The position numbers and the translations under genes are program-made. From Sitta carolinensis (lineage: Eukaryota > Chordata > Aves > Passeriformes > Sittidae), in assembly GCA_032173965.1 (NCBI GenBank), contig JAVUNC010000004.1, positions 27,505,001 through 27,569,000 on the forward strand: a DNA stretch of 64,000 nucleotides, in the 5' to 3' direction. Below are positions 1 to 9,179 of the stretch, piece by piece. Position 1 is the stretch's first letter. The number at the start of each line of letters is the position of its first letter. The notes under the pieces were generated by a model. The model was not told where the DNA came from, did no database searches, and saw only the letters and a list, made by a program, of their open reading frames with translations.

Positions 1-2364
1 AAAGAGTATTTTGCCCCAGAATTAACAGTATTAAATCCAGTAAGTATTATCTTTTCTTACTGAGTTTTCCTCAATGTTTGAAGGACCTATAAAAGAAAAA
101 TACAGCATCATTTTATTTCAGCTTATGAATCTACCAAGAGAACTTAGCCGTGATGAGAAACATACTTTTGATCATAAATACTCTGTGATTCCTGTTTTTA
201 ATCATCTTTATTCTCAATTGTTGCATCAGCCTCAGTTCTGACGTTACTGATTTGCTGGGCTGATTTGCTGGACTCAATTCAGCAAAGTGCTTGAGAAGTG
301 ATCGTTTTAAATGGGAATAGATCAATCAAGTTACTTACATCTTTAGAATTTAAGTACAATAATGTGCTTTTATGAATTCCCATTCAAATAGAAGAATTAG
401 GATCAAAGGTCTCTTCATATCCTTCATAATTTACCTGCATAGATGGTGTGTTTGTAACTGATTGTCAAACTCTTATTATTATTTTTTTTCTCCCCACTGA
501 AGAGACTGAAGATATAAAAGAAATACAGTTTGAAAAGCAGGATTTTTTTTTGAATGCTGTACAGTTTTAGATGTCTATTTTGGCAACCAAACATGCAAGA
601 TTATATCACCAGAAACATCAATTCAGATCAGAAGAATATTCAGAAGGCTTCCGTGAATATTTAAATAAATAGGACTTAATTGTATTCTCTATAATATTAT
701 TGTCTAATAGTAATATACACAGTGAAGACAGAACTGGTAAGTTGAGGCAACACAAAAAAATGTTATGCATTTTGTTTATTTGTTATCTTCTGAGGTTGAT
801 TCCTTATCAACATTTGTGTAGTAACATGTTTTCCATATAAATAAATGAGCATTCACAAAAGGTGAAGAAGCTTTTACAAGATTAGTTTTGATCCTGACAG
901 TTTCTAGCAATGCAGCCACATCTCATTCAGGAAATTGCAGCTACCACAGGCATTGAGCATCCAATCATTCTGAGAATTATCTTTTGAGATAAATAGGGAA
1001 ACATCCTGGTGGGGCAATACTATGATTCTTACAACCATAACCGAATTGTTTATATTTGATGAATAATGGAACAAAATTAATCTCCAAACACAATGAAAGT
1101 ATTATTAAAAGAGATAAAACCAAAATTAATTTTACCACTGCCATGGTTTCTAATGTTTCTAAAATTTCAAATCTGAACTTGCTGTAGTAAAATAGATCAC
1201 TGTGGTTCTGTCCATCATTTAAAGGGAGGATGGCAGGTACCTTGTACATTGATTGTATTTCCCAATCCACTCATCTACCTACATGTTGAAATGACACGAG
1301 GAAGGATACCTTGCCATGAAGTTGCGAGCTTCTGATATCACTCAGTTTTTCTGCTTTTTGTTACTTAACCATACTGCCATGCATCTCCAGATAAAGTGTG
1401 AAACACTATTTTGAGTCCTGCTGTTTGCAGCCTATCTTTCAAAAAACCAAACAAACATGCTATTGTATTGTTAGATGGAAGGTTTTGGAAGTTGATCAAT
1501 CATCTGAAGGCTAAAGTAATTCCAAAATTACATAATACTGCTACATCATTTTTGTAACGAGTTGTAAACATTTCTATTAAAGTACTTATACCAGGTTCAA
1601 TTATTAACCTGTTAATCTGTAAATCAACAAAAAATACACAGTTCAATGGGGGAAAAACACCACATCAAAATTTCCAGTAAAAGGGAAATCATTGAATAAA
1701 TTATAACTGGAGGAACAATTTTTATTTTTACAATTGTGACTTATGCTGTTCCAAAGAAGTGAGAAAATCCTTAATTTAGTTATATGATTACAGATCATCT
1801 AACTTGAATTCATGTGAGTGAAATACAGTTTTACCTATTATTATTATTATTAGCATTATCATCATCACAAGGACAAAGAGAGAGAGAAGGTTTAATTTTC
1901 AAGGATTTCCTAGAGAAAGACAGAATCAACCATAATTTTTCCAAAAGAGCCAGTTATCTTTAGATAATTAAACTTGAAATTCAACACATGCAGAAATACA
2001 GTTGGACAAGATAATTGCTGTCATTAGCTTCAAACTGGATCTATTCTATTGTAGTGAGATAAAGTTCCTGAAAAGTCCACTTCAAGAAAATATTTACAGT
2101 AACTTCACTGTTTTTAAAGAGAATTTTCAGGATGATTTTTGTTATGAAGAAACTTAATTTTTTTTTTTCATTTCTTCTTGAGTATGAGTAACAGCTTGAA
2201 TTTCCATTTTTCTTAATTTTCCAAATTTTCCATAAATTTAAATAAGACATCTGCCAACTCTACATATACAAAAACAGTGGAATGAAGAACTGGATCTCTT
2301 CTTTGTGGGAATTTATCAAAAAAGAATAACTGCATGCTCAAAAAAATACTGAACAAGCTATTTT
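1..2364. other. AT-rich unique non-coding DNA
   Basis: I see no exon, RNA gene or repeat family here. Reading frames are short and interrupted, the longest being 97 codons on the minus strand, and none has a recognisable domain. A short (TTA)n run sits near 1836-1853. This is the left flank of the LTR element that begins at 2370. Confidence 0.6.
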
Positions 2365-2369
2365 GATAA
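2365..2369. repeat. Left target-site duplication of the LTR element
   Basis: GATAA directly abuts the left LTR end. The right flank at 5100-5104 reads GATAG, so the pair is a 5-bp direct repeat with one mismatch. A 5-bp duplication is typical of ERVL-type and some other LTR elements. The mismatch leaves some doubt, and a 4-bp GATA repeat would not be flush with the LTR on this side. Confidence 0.6.
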
Positions 2370-2498
2370 TGTCAAAGGTTTGACGTTGGCACAAGGTCAG
2401 TGCCCTTATAACGATATACTGTCCCTGGTATCTTTTGTGAGATGTGACCAAAAACAGAGCAAAACAGTGTCTAATTTAGAAAGCAAAAGGAAAAAAAC

Positions 2499-2504
2499 TT
2501 TATT
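2499..2504 (-). terminator. Candidate polyadenylation signal in the 3' LTR
   Basis: The minus strand reads AATAAA, about 130 bp before the downstream end of the LTR. That is a reasonable place for the R/U5 boundary signal. TATTATAA lies immediately upstream on the same strand (2507-2514), so the exact promoter and poly(A) layout is uncertain. Confidence 0.5.
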
Positions 2505-3278
2505 ACTTATAATAGGCAAAGAAGACACATACAGAAGAACATGGAAATTTTAAAAAAAACACTCTTCCTCCCCCCCCCCACCAGTTCTCAACTTAACAAA
2601 ACAAACTGAAAATTCCCCATCACGTTACCACCTTTTAGATAATTAATCTTCAGTCTATTACTACTCTTCCGATAATCAGTACTCAGCTCGTTGAAGAGAG
2701 ATAGGAGTCTTTCTTGCACCACATCGTGGCCTCTTCCTCCATGTCTAGTGCTCTCACCACTGTGCATGGACCAGAGTTGCTTCTAGGGTTTCTCTTTTTA
2801 AAGATGCTTTGGTTAGTTCCAAGAAACGACAGCTTCTCAAATTTTGGGGACACTTCTCATCTCTGTTCACACTACTGTCCACTCTTGGCTCCAAGCCAAT
2901 GCCTCTCCCCAGATACAGCTTCTATGTTATAGAAAAAAAAATGAGTCCGTCCATGGCTATACAAAAGAGTCCAGCCAAAGCCACTCTATCATCTCCTCCC
3001 ACCTAAGATTCTTTTCAGCATTCGTACTCTATCATCTTTGCTTAATTCTTTCTATCTTTCTTCTTTAAATTCAGGAGGATTAGCATTTATAAAGTTTCCA
3101 TCATTTACGAAAAGGGTTAAAATCTTGGGTTTTGTTTCCTCAGAACTCTCACGGTATCTTTGCTGTTGGGCACTCTTCTCACGCTACCTCCCCATACTCC
3201 TTCGGCTGTGCTGTCTAGTTGTTGATATCAAATTTCAAGGTGACGAAGATCACACACACAGTTTCTCAGTCTCCTCTC

Positions 3279-3303
3279 GGGGGGGGAAAGGGGGGGGAAA
3301 GGG
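3279..3303 (+). other. G-tract, quadruplex-capable, in the 3' LTR
   Basis: Runs of 8, 8 and 3 G separated by AAA lie on the plus strand, which is the antisense strand of the element. The long runs can be subdivided, so an intramolecular G-quadruplex is possible. The equivalent tract in the other LTR (4747-4773) differs in length and has an A within it. Confidence 0.5.
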
Positions 3304-3629
3304 AAAAGAAGGCTGTCTGCCACCCTTCCATCCTACAGGATTTTTTTCCTCTCCCCCTCTGTGCCCGAGGTTCTGGCCCTACCTCACCTAGGCCGTATGG
3401 CTTCCCCTCCCCCGCCCAGCCAGCCGCTGGGCAGGGGAGATCCCTCCGTCCTCAGGGACTGGAACCAAGAGAGAGCTTTCCGGGGAGCCCTCTGTTTTTA
3501 ACCCCTTGTGTTCTCAGAGGCGGATCCTTGTCCTCAGTGGCCACACCAGGTGCCAGTCTTTAAACCTGAGCACTCATTGGTTTGACCACTGAAGTTCAGA
3601 AAAAACTCATTTTTTTCCAAACTACGACA

Positions 3630-3645
3630 TTCCACCCTTCGCCTC
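3630..3645 (-). other. Polypurine tract
   Basis: On the minus strand the bases just before the 3' LTR read AGGCGAAGGGTGGAA and then TGTC. A purine run flush with the 3' LTR is where plus-strand DNA synthesis starts in LTR elements, and its position fits the orientation given by the primer binding site. Two pyrimidines interrupt the run. Confidence 0.7.
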
Positions 3646-3810
3646 TGAGAACACATACCTAATCTTAAAATTATTACAAAAGACACTAAATATTTTCCTC
3701 TACATCTAAATTTTACTACTAGTTTACTTTGATACATATTTTGCTCTTTTTCTCTGATCCTATCTCACAGTCTTGTTTTATTTTCTCTTTTTTTTTTTCA
3801 TCTAGAATTC
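3646..3810 (-). other. Residual internal region without genes
   Basis: Only about 165 bp separate the polypurine tract from the primer binding site. The plus strand is T-rich, with a run of 12 T near 3788-3799, and carries no retroviral protein motif in any frame. It could retain a packaging signal, but none can be identified by eye. Confidence 0.6.
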
Positions 3811-3836
3811 GGTTCGATTTCCCGGTCAGGGAACCA
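3811..3836 (-). other. Primer binding site, tRNA-Glu type
   Basis: On the minus strand the site begins TGGTTCCCTGACCGGGAA, an exact 18-base match to the complement of the 3' end of a tRNA-Glu of the vertebrate CTC type (recalled sequence). It lies two bases (TT) inside the 5' LTR. The match continues through TCGAACC after one extra A, unusually far for a primer site. The extra base falls at the boundary between tRNA positions 59 and 58, where m1A58 normally stops reverse transcription. Confidence 0.88.
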
Positions 3837-3967
3837 AATGTCAAAGGTTTGACGTTGGCACAAGGTCAGTGCCCTTATAACGATATACTGTCCCTGGTAT
3901 CTTTTGTGAGATGTGACCAAAAACAGAGCAAAACAGTGTCTAATTTAGAAAGCAAAAGGAAAAAAAC

Positions 3968-3973
3968 TTTATT
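3968..3973 (-). terminator. Candidate polyadenylation signal in the 5' LTR
   Basis: This AATAAA on the minus strand is the exact counterpart of the signal at 2499-2504. In an active element the downstream (left) copy would be the one used. Confidence 0.45.
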
Positions 3974-4746
3974 ACTTATAATAGGCAAAGAAGACACATA
4001 CAGAAGAACATGGAAACTTTAAAAAAAACACTCTTCCTCCCCCCCCCCACCAGTTCTCAACTTAACAAAACAAACTGAAAATTCCCCATCACGTTACCAC
4101 CTTTTAGATAATTAATCTTCAGTCTATTACTACCCTTCCGATAATCAGTACTCAGCTCGTTGAAGAGAGATAGGAGTCTTTCTTGCACCACATCGTGGCC
4201 TCTTCCTCCATGTCCAGTGCTCTCACCACTGTGCATGGACCAGAGCTGCTTCTAGGGTTTCTCTTTTTAAAGATGCTTTGGTTAGTTCCAAGAAACGACA
4301 GCTTCTCAAATTTTGGGGACACTTCTCATCTCTGTTCACACTACTGTCCACTCTTGGCTCCAAGCCAATGCCTCTCCCCAGATACAGCTTCTATGTTATA
4401 GAAAAAAAAATGAGTCCGTCCATGGCTATACAAAAGAGTCCAGCCAAAGCCACTCTATCATCTCCTCCCACCTAAGATTCTTTTCAGCATTCGTACTCCA
4501 TCATCTTTGCTTAATTCTTTCTATCTTTCTTCTTCAAATTCAGGAGGATTAGCATTTATAAAGTTTCCATCATTTACGAAAAGGGTTAAAATCTTGGGTT
4601 TTGTTTCCCCAGAACTCTCACGGTATCTTTGCTGCTGGGCACTCTTCTCACGCCACCCCCCATACTCCTTCGGCTGTGCTGTCTAGTTGTTGATATCAAA
4701 TTTCAAGGTGACGAAGATCACACACACAGTTTCTCAGTCTCCCTCC

Positions 4747-4773
4747 GGGGGGGGAAAGGGGGGAGGGAAAGGG
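4747..4773 (+). other. G-tract, quadruplex-capable, in the 5' LTR
   Basis: Runs of 8, 6, 3 and 3 G separated by AAA, A and AAA satisfy the usual four-tract quadruplex pattern on the plus strand. Length differences from 3279-3303 suggest replication slippage in this tract. Confidence 0.55.
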
Positions 4774-5099
4774 AAAAGAAGGCTGTCTGCCACCCTTCCA
4801 TCCTACAGGATTTTTTTCCTCTCCCCCTCTGTGCCCGAGGTTCCGGCCCTACCTCACCCAGGCCGCATGGCTTCCCCTCCCCCGCCCAGCCAGCCGCTGG
4901 GCAGGGGAGATCCCTCCGTCCTCAGGGACCGGAACCAAGAGAGAGCTTTCCGGGGAGCCCTCTGCTTTTAACCCCTTGTGTTCTCAGAGGCGGATCCTTG
5001 TCCTCAGTGGCCACACCAGGTGCCAGTCTTTAAACCTGAGCACTCATTGGTTTGACCACTGAAGTTCAGAAAAAACTCATTTTTTTCCAAACTACGACA

Positions 5100-5104
5100 G
5101 ATAG
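5100..5104. repeat. Right target-site duplication of the LTR element
   Basis: GATAG follows the right LTR directly and pairs with GATAA at 2365-2369, with one mismatch. Confidence 0.6.
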
Positions 5105-5900
5105 ACAGTATGAAGGAGAAAAAAGAGTATTTTGCCATGGATGTGGTTAAATAAAAAAATTCTGCAGCATGCAGCAAGGCAGCAAGGGGCATATCTGCAT
5201 CAGAACGCTCTCAGAACATTTGTTATAGGGCTAAGCCTAAATTAATAAAGAGAAAAAAATCAAGCTGCACACATTGAAAAACTCAACCTCATATGCATTT
5301 TTTCCCTTATTATAAAATATAGCTTTCAAATTGACTTAATGAAGAACTTCCATCATTTAGTCAACCATACAATTCACACGAACTTTGCTACAAGATGAAT
5401 GCCCATGTAACTAAATTCTCTCCTGTAGGCTGAATAAAGTTTAAATGCCTTCAGGAAATAATATTTCAATAAATTATGCTTACACATAATCTATGATACT
5501 ATAAAGTAAATTAATACACTAATATATTGATAACTAGCATATTCAATCCACTGTAATTCCTGCATTCAACTTTCCACACAGCTACTTCACAATTCTTTAC
5601 CCTGACATGAGGAGACTGATCAAAAGACTCCAGTACGTTTGATCTGAATTGTGCAGATTTCATTCAGATACTCTCACCTGCTTGCTTTCTATCCTATGTT
5701 AATCACAAACAGGTCTTAACATTATGTTTCCACAGAATTTACTGCAACAGAGAGCAAGAGAATTTGCATTTGTTTACCTCTACTCAGGTGGTTTTATGAA
5801 AATATTAAATGTAATGAAATTTATTTTCATCAGAGTTTAATATAGAATTTTTTTTTTATCAGTTACTAATATTCAGAATTTTCTTTATACCATTTATTTA
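5105..5900. other. AT-rich unique non-coding DNA
   Basis: No gene, RNA or repeat family was recognised. It lies between the LTR element and the CR1 that starts at about 5901. Confidence 0.55.
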
Positions 5901-5934
5901 ATCAAAGAATCATAGAATGGTTTGGATTGGAAGG

Positions 5935-7075
5935 AACTTTAAAGATCATCTAGATCTAAACACCCCTGCAGTAGACAAGGAAACTTTACGCTAGACTGGG
6001 TTGATCCATCCAAACTGGTCTTGAGCACTTCCAGGGATGGAGCATCCACAGCTCCTCTGGGCAACCTATTCCAGCGCCTCACTACCTCCACAATAACATT
6101 TTTTCCCCTAATATCTAATCTAAACCTATTCTTCTTCAGTTTGTATCCTTTCCCTCTCCTTCTGTCACTGCACGTTTTTGTAAAAAGTCCCTCTTCATCT
6201 TCCTTATAGGCTCCCTTCAGGTACTGGAAGGCTCCAGTTGGGTGACTGCAAAGCCACCTCTTCTTCAGGCAGAAAATCCCAATTATTCTAGCATTTCCTC
6301 ATAGGAGAGGTGATCAATCCTACAGAATCACAGAATGTCTGAGTTGCAAGGTACCTAGAAGGATTCTCAAGTCCAGGTCTCCAATCCAGTGAGTTTCCCA
6401 TTCAGAGCAAGCAAGCTTGACATTATTAGCACCATCTGCACTAATCTAATCTATTTGGTGGCCCTCCTCTGGTCTTGCTCCAACAGGTCAATATTCTTCC
6501 TCTGCCAGGAACTCCAGAGCTCAATGCAGCGTTCCAGGTGGGGTCTCACCAGAGCAAAGTAGAGAGGCAGAATCACCTTGCTCATGCTGCTGACCACGCT
6601 GCTTTCAATGCAGGCCAGGAGTGCACATTGCTGAGTCATGACCAGTCTCTCATCCACCAGCATCCCCAAATCCTTCTCACAGGTTCCTGCTCTTGATCTG
6701 TTCATCCACAAGCCGGTATTGATACCCATTGTTGTTCTGATTCAGGTGCAACACCTTGCACTTGGTCTTGTTAAGATCAAGTTAAGGTACATGAGATTCT
6801 CAAGGGCCCACTTCTCAAGTTTGTCCAGGTCCTTTGCCTAGTATCCTGTCCTTCAGGCATGTCCATAGCACCATTCAGCTTGGAGTCATCTCAAATATGC
6901 TGAGGGAGCACTCAGTGCTTTCACCTATGTCACTAATGTAGACACTAAATAACACAGATCCCATGACGCACCTCAAGAGACATCATATGTCACTGTCATC
7001 CATTGGGATTTTGACCCATTGACCTGATGCTTCTGGATACAGATGTCCAGCCATTTTCTTATCCATCCAACAGTC
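5935..7075 (-). pseudogene. CR1 ORF2 (reverse transcriptase) C-terminal remnant
   Basis: The minus-strand frame between 6729 and 6453 keeps the C-terminal block of CR1 ORF2 downstream of the polymerase core. KDLGMLVDERL, SQQCALLA-like, ILPLY.ALVRPHLE and LLE.DQRRATK motifs are readable. Beyond the SINE, the 6230-5935 stretch translates in pieces to the last part of ORF2 (the segments around LKGAYKED, RGKGYKL and WNRLP). Intact ORF2 would supply the endonuclease and reverse transcriptase that move CR1 by target-primed reverse transcription, but its endonuclease and polymerase parts are absent here. Frameshifts, stops and the nested SINE break it. It is a fossil and not a host gene. Confidence 0.75.
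6322..6452 (-). mobile_element. tRNA-Ile-derived SINE (TguSINE1-like) nested in CR1
   Basis: The left end, ACAGAATCACAGAATGTCTGAG, is a CR1-type 3' tail. The right part includes CTTGACATTATTAGCACCAT, close to the reverse complement of the anticodon arm of tRNA-Ile. A tRNA-Ile head joined to a CR1-like tail is the architecture of the passerine SINE TguSINE1, which is moved by CR1 enzymes. The copy is degraded and lies in the same orientation as its CR1 host. Confidence 0.7.
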
Positions 7076-7080
7076 AACAC

Positions 7081-7480
7081 AAGTTGTTTAATCATTTCTT
7101 TGCAGAAGCTTCAGTGTAGAATTTTCATGTTTGTTCTGACCTGATTTTCATTATTCCCATATTTTCAGAAAAAAATATGCATTTTGCATAGATCTAAACG
7201 TATTTGTTCAAATCTCTGTGACTCAGATGTTTACTCATACCCAGGTCAAATAAAGCATATTGAATACTATCAGAATAACATGATAAGCTTTATTTTTAAT
7301 GTAATATTTCATGTATAAGTTTACCAGTGTTCAACCTGATCTGATGTGACTTGTTAAAAAAATAAGTGTAAAATTTTGGATTACAGATCTAAGGAGGAAA
7401 GGTTCTCTTGTAACATTGCTGTTTAGGTTCTTTAGGTTCTAAGTGGAATCTGAAGGATTTGAATTGGTCAGTAATAAAAA
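7081..7480. other. AT-rich unique non-coding DNA
   Basis: Nothing was recognised between the CR1 and the GGAA/GGCA microsatellite. Confidence 0.5.
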
Positions 7481-7546
7481 GGCAGGCAGGAAGGCAGGAA
7501 GGAAGGCAGGAAGGCAGGAAGGCAGGAGGCAGGAAGGAAGGAAGGA
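7481..7546 (+). repeat. (GGCA/GGAA)n microsatellite
   Basis: An uneven tandem array of GGCA and GGAA tetramers spans 66 bp. The plus strand is almost purely purine apart from the C of each GGCA. Proline/serine/cysteine-rich reading frames over it on the minus strand are artefacts of the repeat. Confidence 0.9.
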
Positions 7547-8339
7547 CATTTATTTGCAATCTGGGGAAAGTTTCTGAGATAGTGTGCTCTCCAATGTCTG
7601 CTTTCACATCTCTTGTGCTCATCCATTCCAGTATATGAGCTTGGTATTTGGAGACCCAACCAACATGATTAAAATTCTTTAATTATATTGCATGTTGAAC
7701 TTGAAGTAAGGAAGTGCAGGAAATCTCTGAGAGGGGTAACTCCCTTCATGAGTAAATGTCCATGTGATGGATCTAAGCTCTGATAGCTCTTCATCTTCTC
7801 TGCTAAATTTCTTCTCTCTTCCCTTTTCTCTATCAAATGCCTCAAATAAAATCTGTTCTCACTAATAGCCAGATGGGAAACAGGAGAGTGTGGCTGTAGT
7901 TTCTTCATTGACATAACTAGTGTAGTGACTCTGAGCAACCACTCTCCTCCAGATCAGGCAATATCTGCTCGTGCTTATGACCCAAATACTTCTTTGCAGA
8001 TGTATGCAAGTTATTTCTGATCCTAGAGAAAATGGTAGTACTCTACTTGGTTTTATATGCTGGAGTTAATTCATACATGCTTTTATGAGGCTGAATTACA
8101 TAAAATGAAAAAATCCTTAATTTTAGATCCAAAATGTTACAGAGCCTTGTGGTTTACTGACACCCGAGCTTGGGAAAGAAAAATTATGCATCTCAAAGAA
8201 CATTGACAAAAAACAGCTTTTTAATCAATAAGTCACTTTTCCCTAGACAATGGCTTAGTTGGATTTTTCAGGACAGATGAAGAAATACTAAAACATGATA
8301 AGAAGACTATATTCCTGGACTTTCCATTAAAACATAACC

Positions 8340-8344
<5 letters not shown>
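7547..8344. other. AT-rich unique non-coding DNA
   Basis: No exon or repeat family was recognised. Confidence 0.5.

Positions 8345-8385
<41 letters not shown>
8345..8385 (+). repeat. Poly(A) tract, 41 bases
   Basis: An uninterrupted run of 41 A is followed by GAGAG and a purine-rich stretch. The sequence before it has no sign of a processed gene copy, so I treat it as a simple repeat. Confidence 0.95.
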
Positions 8386-8388
<3 letters not shown>

Positions 8389-9179
8389 AGTAAAAGGTGG
8401 GGGGAGGGGAAAGAAGGTGAAAATAACCTTTGAGATTAGAAGTAGCCTGTTCTTCATGACTCTCTGCTTTCACGCTTTAGAATTTCTGTAGGAAAGGAAA
8501 AAAAAACATATTCATGAAAATCACTTCTTTGATCTTTTGATCTGTGTATGAAAGAAAAGTTCTCATCCTGCTTAATGCTGAGGATGGCTGAGAATTTAAC
8601 CCTTTGGTTTCTAGGAGAAACTCTGGTATACTTTAAAAAGCGAGAAATGAATACTTGAGATTTTGTTGAGTCTCGAAATTTCACCTTTAAGATCAAAGGA
8701 TAGTGCTTAACGTTTTTAATCATGCACAGCCACTAGCTGCTGCTCTGTAAGGTATCACAGTGATACTTTTTTAAAAAAACCCTCATTTACTCATTTTTAT
8801 GGAAGCATAAAATGAATGAGATTTTAGGACTAATGATTTACAGATGTAAGTTGGAAAAAAAACAAGTAAGAAATAATATTTTTGAAGCTCAATAAAATTA
8901 ACTGGAAGTGCTGGACACAGCTGTCTATCATGTAAAGCTCTTGATGCCGATCCCTATATTAGAAAGTATTTCACTAGATTTTCAGTAGTATTTCAGTATT
9001 TCACAAAACAGAAAATAATAAAATGTTATTAGATCCATTATCACTTGCCAGCATTAATGGACCACCAATAATCCTCTTATTGAAATATTCAGATCAGTGT
9101 ATCTTTAAGTTATACCTGACTTTGAAATATTTCCACTTCTTTTTACAGTCAACAGTATCTTCCAGAACTGAGCTAAAAT
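8386..9179. other. AT-rich unique non-coding DNA
   Basis: Nothing was recognised beyond short purine runs next to the poly(A) tract. Confidence 0.5.

Larger units (their letters stand above)
2370..3629 (-). repeat. 3' LTR of the compact element (T-rich copy)
   Basis: This 1260-bp terminal repeat begins TGTCAAAGG and ends CTACGACA on the plus strand. At every clear mismatch with the right copy it carries T where the other has C: 2548, 2665, 2746, 2777, 3030, 3066, 3140, 3166, 3185, 3374, 3389, 3396, 3460 and 3495. It also has one extra T at 3189 and a different C/T and G-tract arrangement at 3271-3297. A TTTATAAA at 3086-3093 could be the minus-strand TATA box, with the GC-rich block 3240-3500 upstream as promoter; this assignment is inferred. 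Confidence 0.92.
2370..5099 (-). mobile_element. Compact non-autonomous LTR retrotransposon / endogenous retrovirus-like element
   Basis: Two direct repeats of 1260 and 1261 bp, both starting TGTC and ending GACA, flank only 209 bp. Orientation is minus. The bases beside the inner edge of the right repeat match the 3' end of tRNA-Glu (a primer binding site), and a purine-rich run precedes the left repeat on that strand. The right repeat is therefore the 5' LTR and the left one the 3' LTR. There is no gag, pro, pol or env, so the element could only have been copied by proteins from another element. The LTRs differ at 14 clear substitutions plus a few tract-length changes, so insertion was fairly recent or the copies were edited. 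I do not recognise the family; tRNA-Glu priming suggests a class I-like lineage, whereas a 5-bp duplication is more usual for ERVL. Confidence 0.9.
3839..5099 (-). repeat. 5' LTR of the compact element (C-rich copy)
   Basis: This 1261-bp terminal repeat corresponds base for base to 2370-3629. It carries C at 4017, 4134, 4215, 4246, 4499, 4535, 4609, 4635, 4654, 4844, 4859, 4866, 4930 and 4965, where the left copy has T. On the minus strand it starts TGTCGTAG and ends CTTTGACA. Short frames inside both LTRs (up to 134 codons) are duplicated only because the LTR is duplicated, and they show no protein motif. Confidence 0.92.
5901..7080 (-). mobile_element. CR1 LINE, 5'-truncated, interrupted by a SINE
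   Basis: The left edge reads AATCATAGAATGG, the reverse complement of the CR1 3' terminus, so the element runs on the minus strand with its 3' end at 5901. The body follows the familiar avian CR1 3' third up to about 7080, where homology stops because of the usual 5' truncation. At 6322-6452 it is interrupted by a tRNA-Ile-type SINE, and CR1 resumes around ATTTGGTGGCCC. Many substitutions and stops show that it is old and dead. Confidence 0.85.

Noticed and set aside
3811..3836. Fragment of a genuine tRNA-Glu gene
   Set aside because: Only the 3' T-arm and acceptor end are present and they sit exactly two bases from the LTR, so this is a primer binding site.
2714..5033. Paired open frames of 65-134 codons in the two LTRs
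   Set aside because: They recur only because the LTR is duplicated. They show no protein family motif, and one overlaps the unstable G-tract, so they are not called genes.
2370..5099. Simple tandem segmental duplication or assembly duplication
   Set aside because: TG..CA termini, a primer binding site and polypurine tract at the correct inner edges, and a near-matching 5-bp target duplication show a retroelement. One-directional C/T differences also argue against a duplicated assembly contig.
1..5136. AAAGAGTATTTTGCC at the window start and again near 5122
   Set aside because: A 15-base match with unrelated flanks. It is not at the LTR edges, so I treat it as chance.
8345..8385. Poly(A) tail of a processed pseudogene
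   Set aside because: No mRNA-like sequence or poly(A) signal lies upstream, and CR1, the dominant bird LINE, does not use poly(A) tails.
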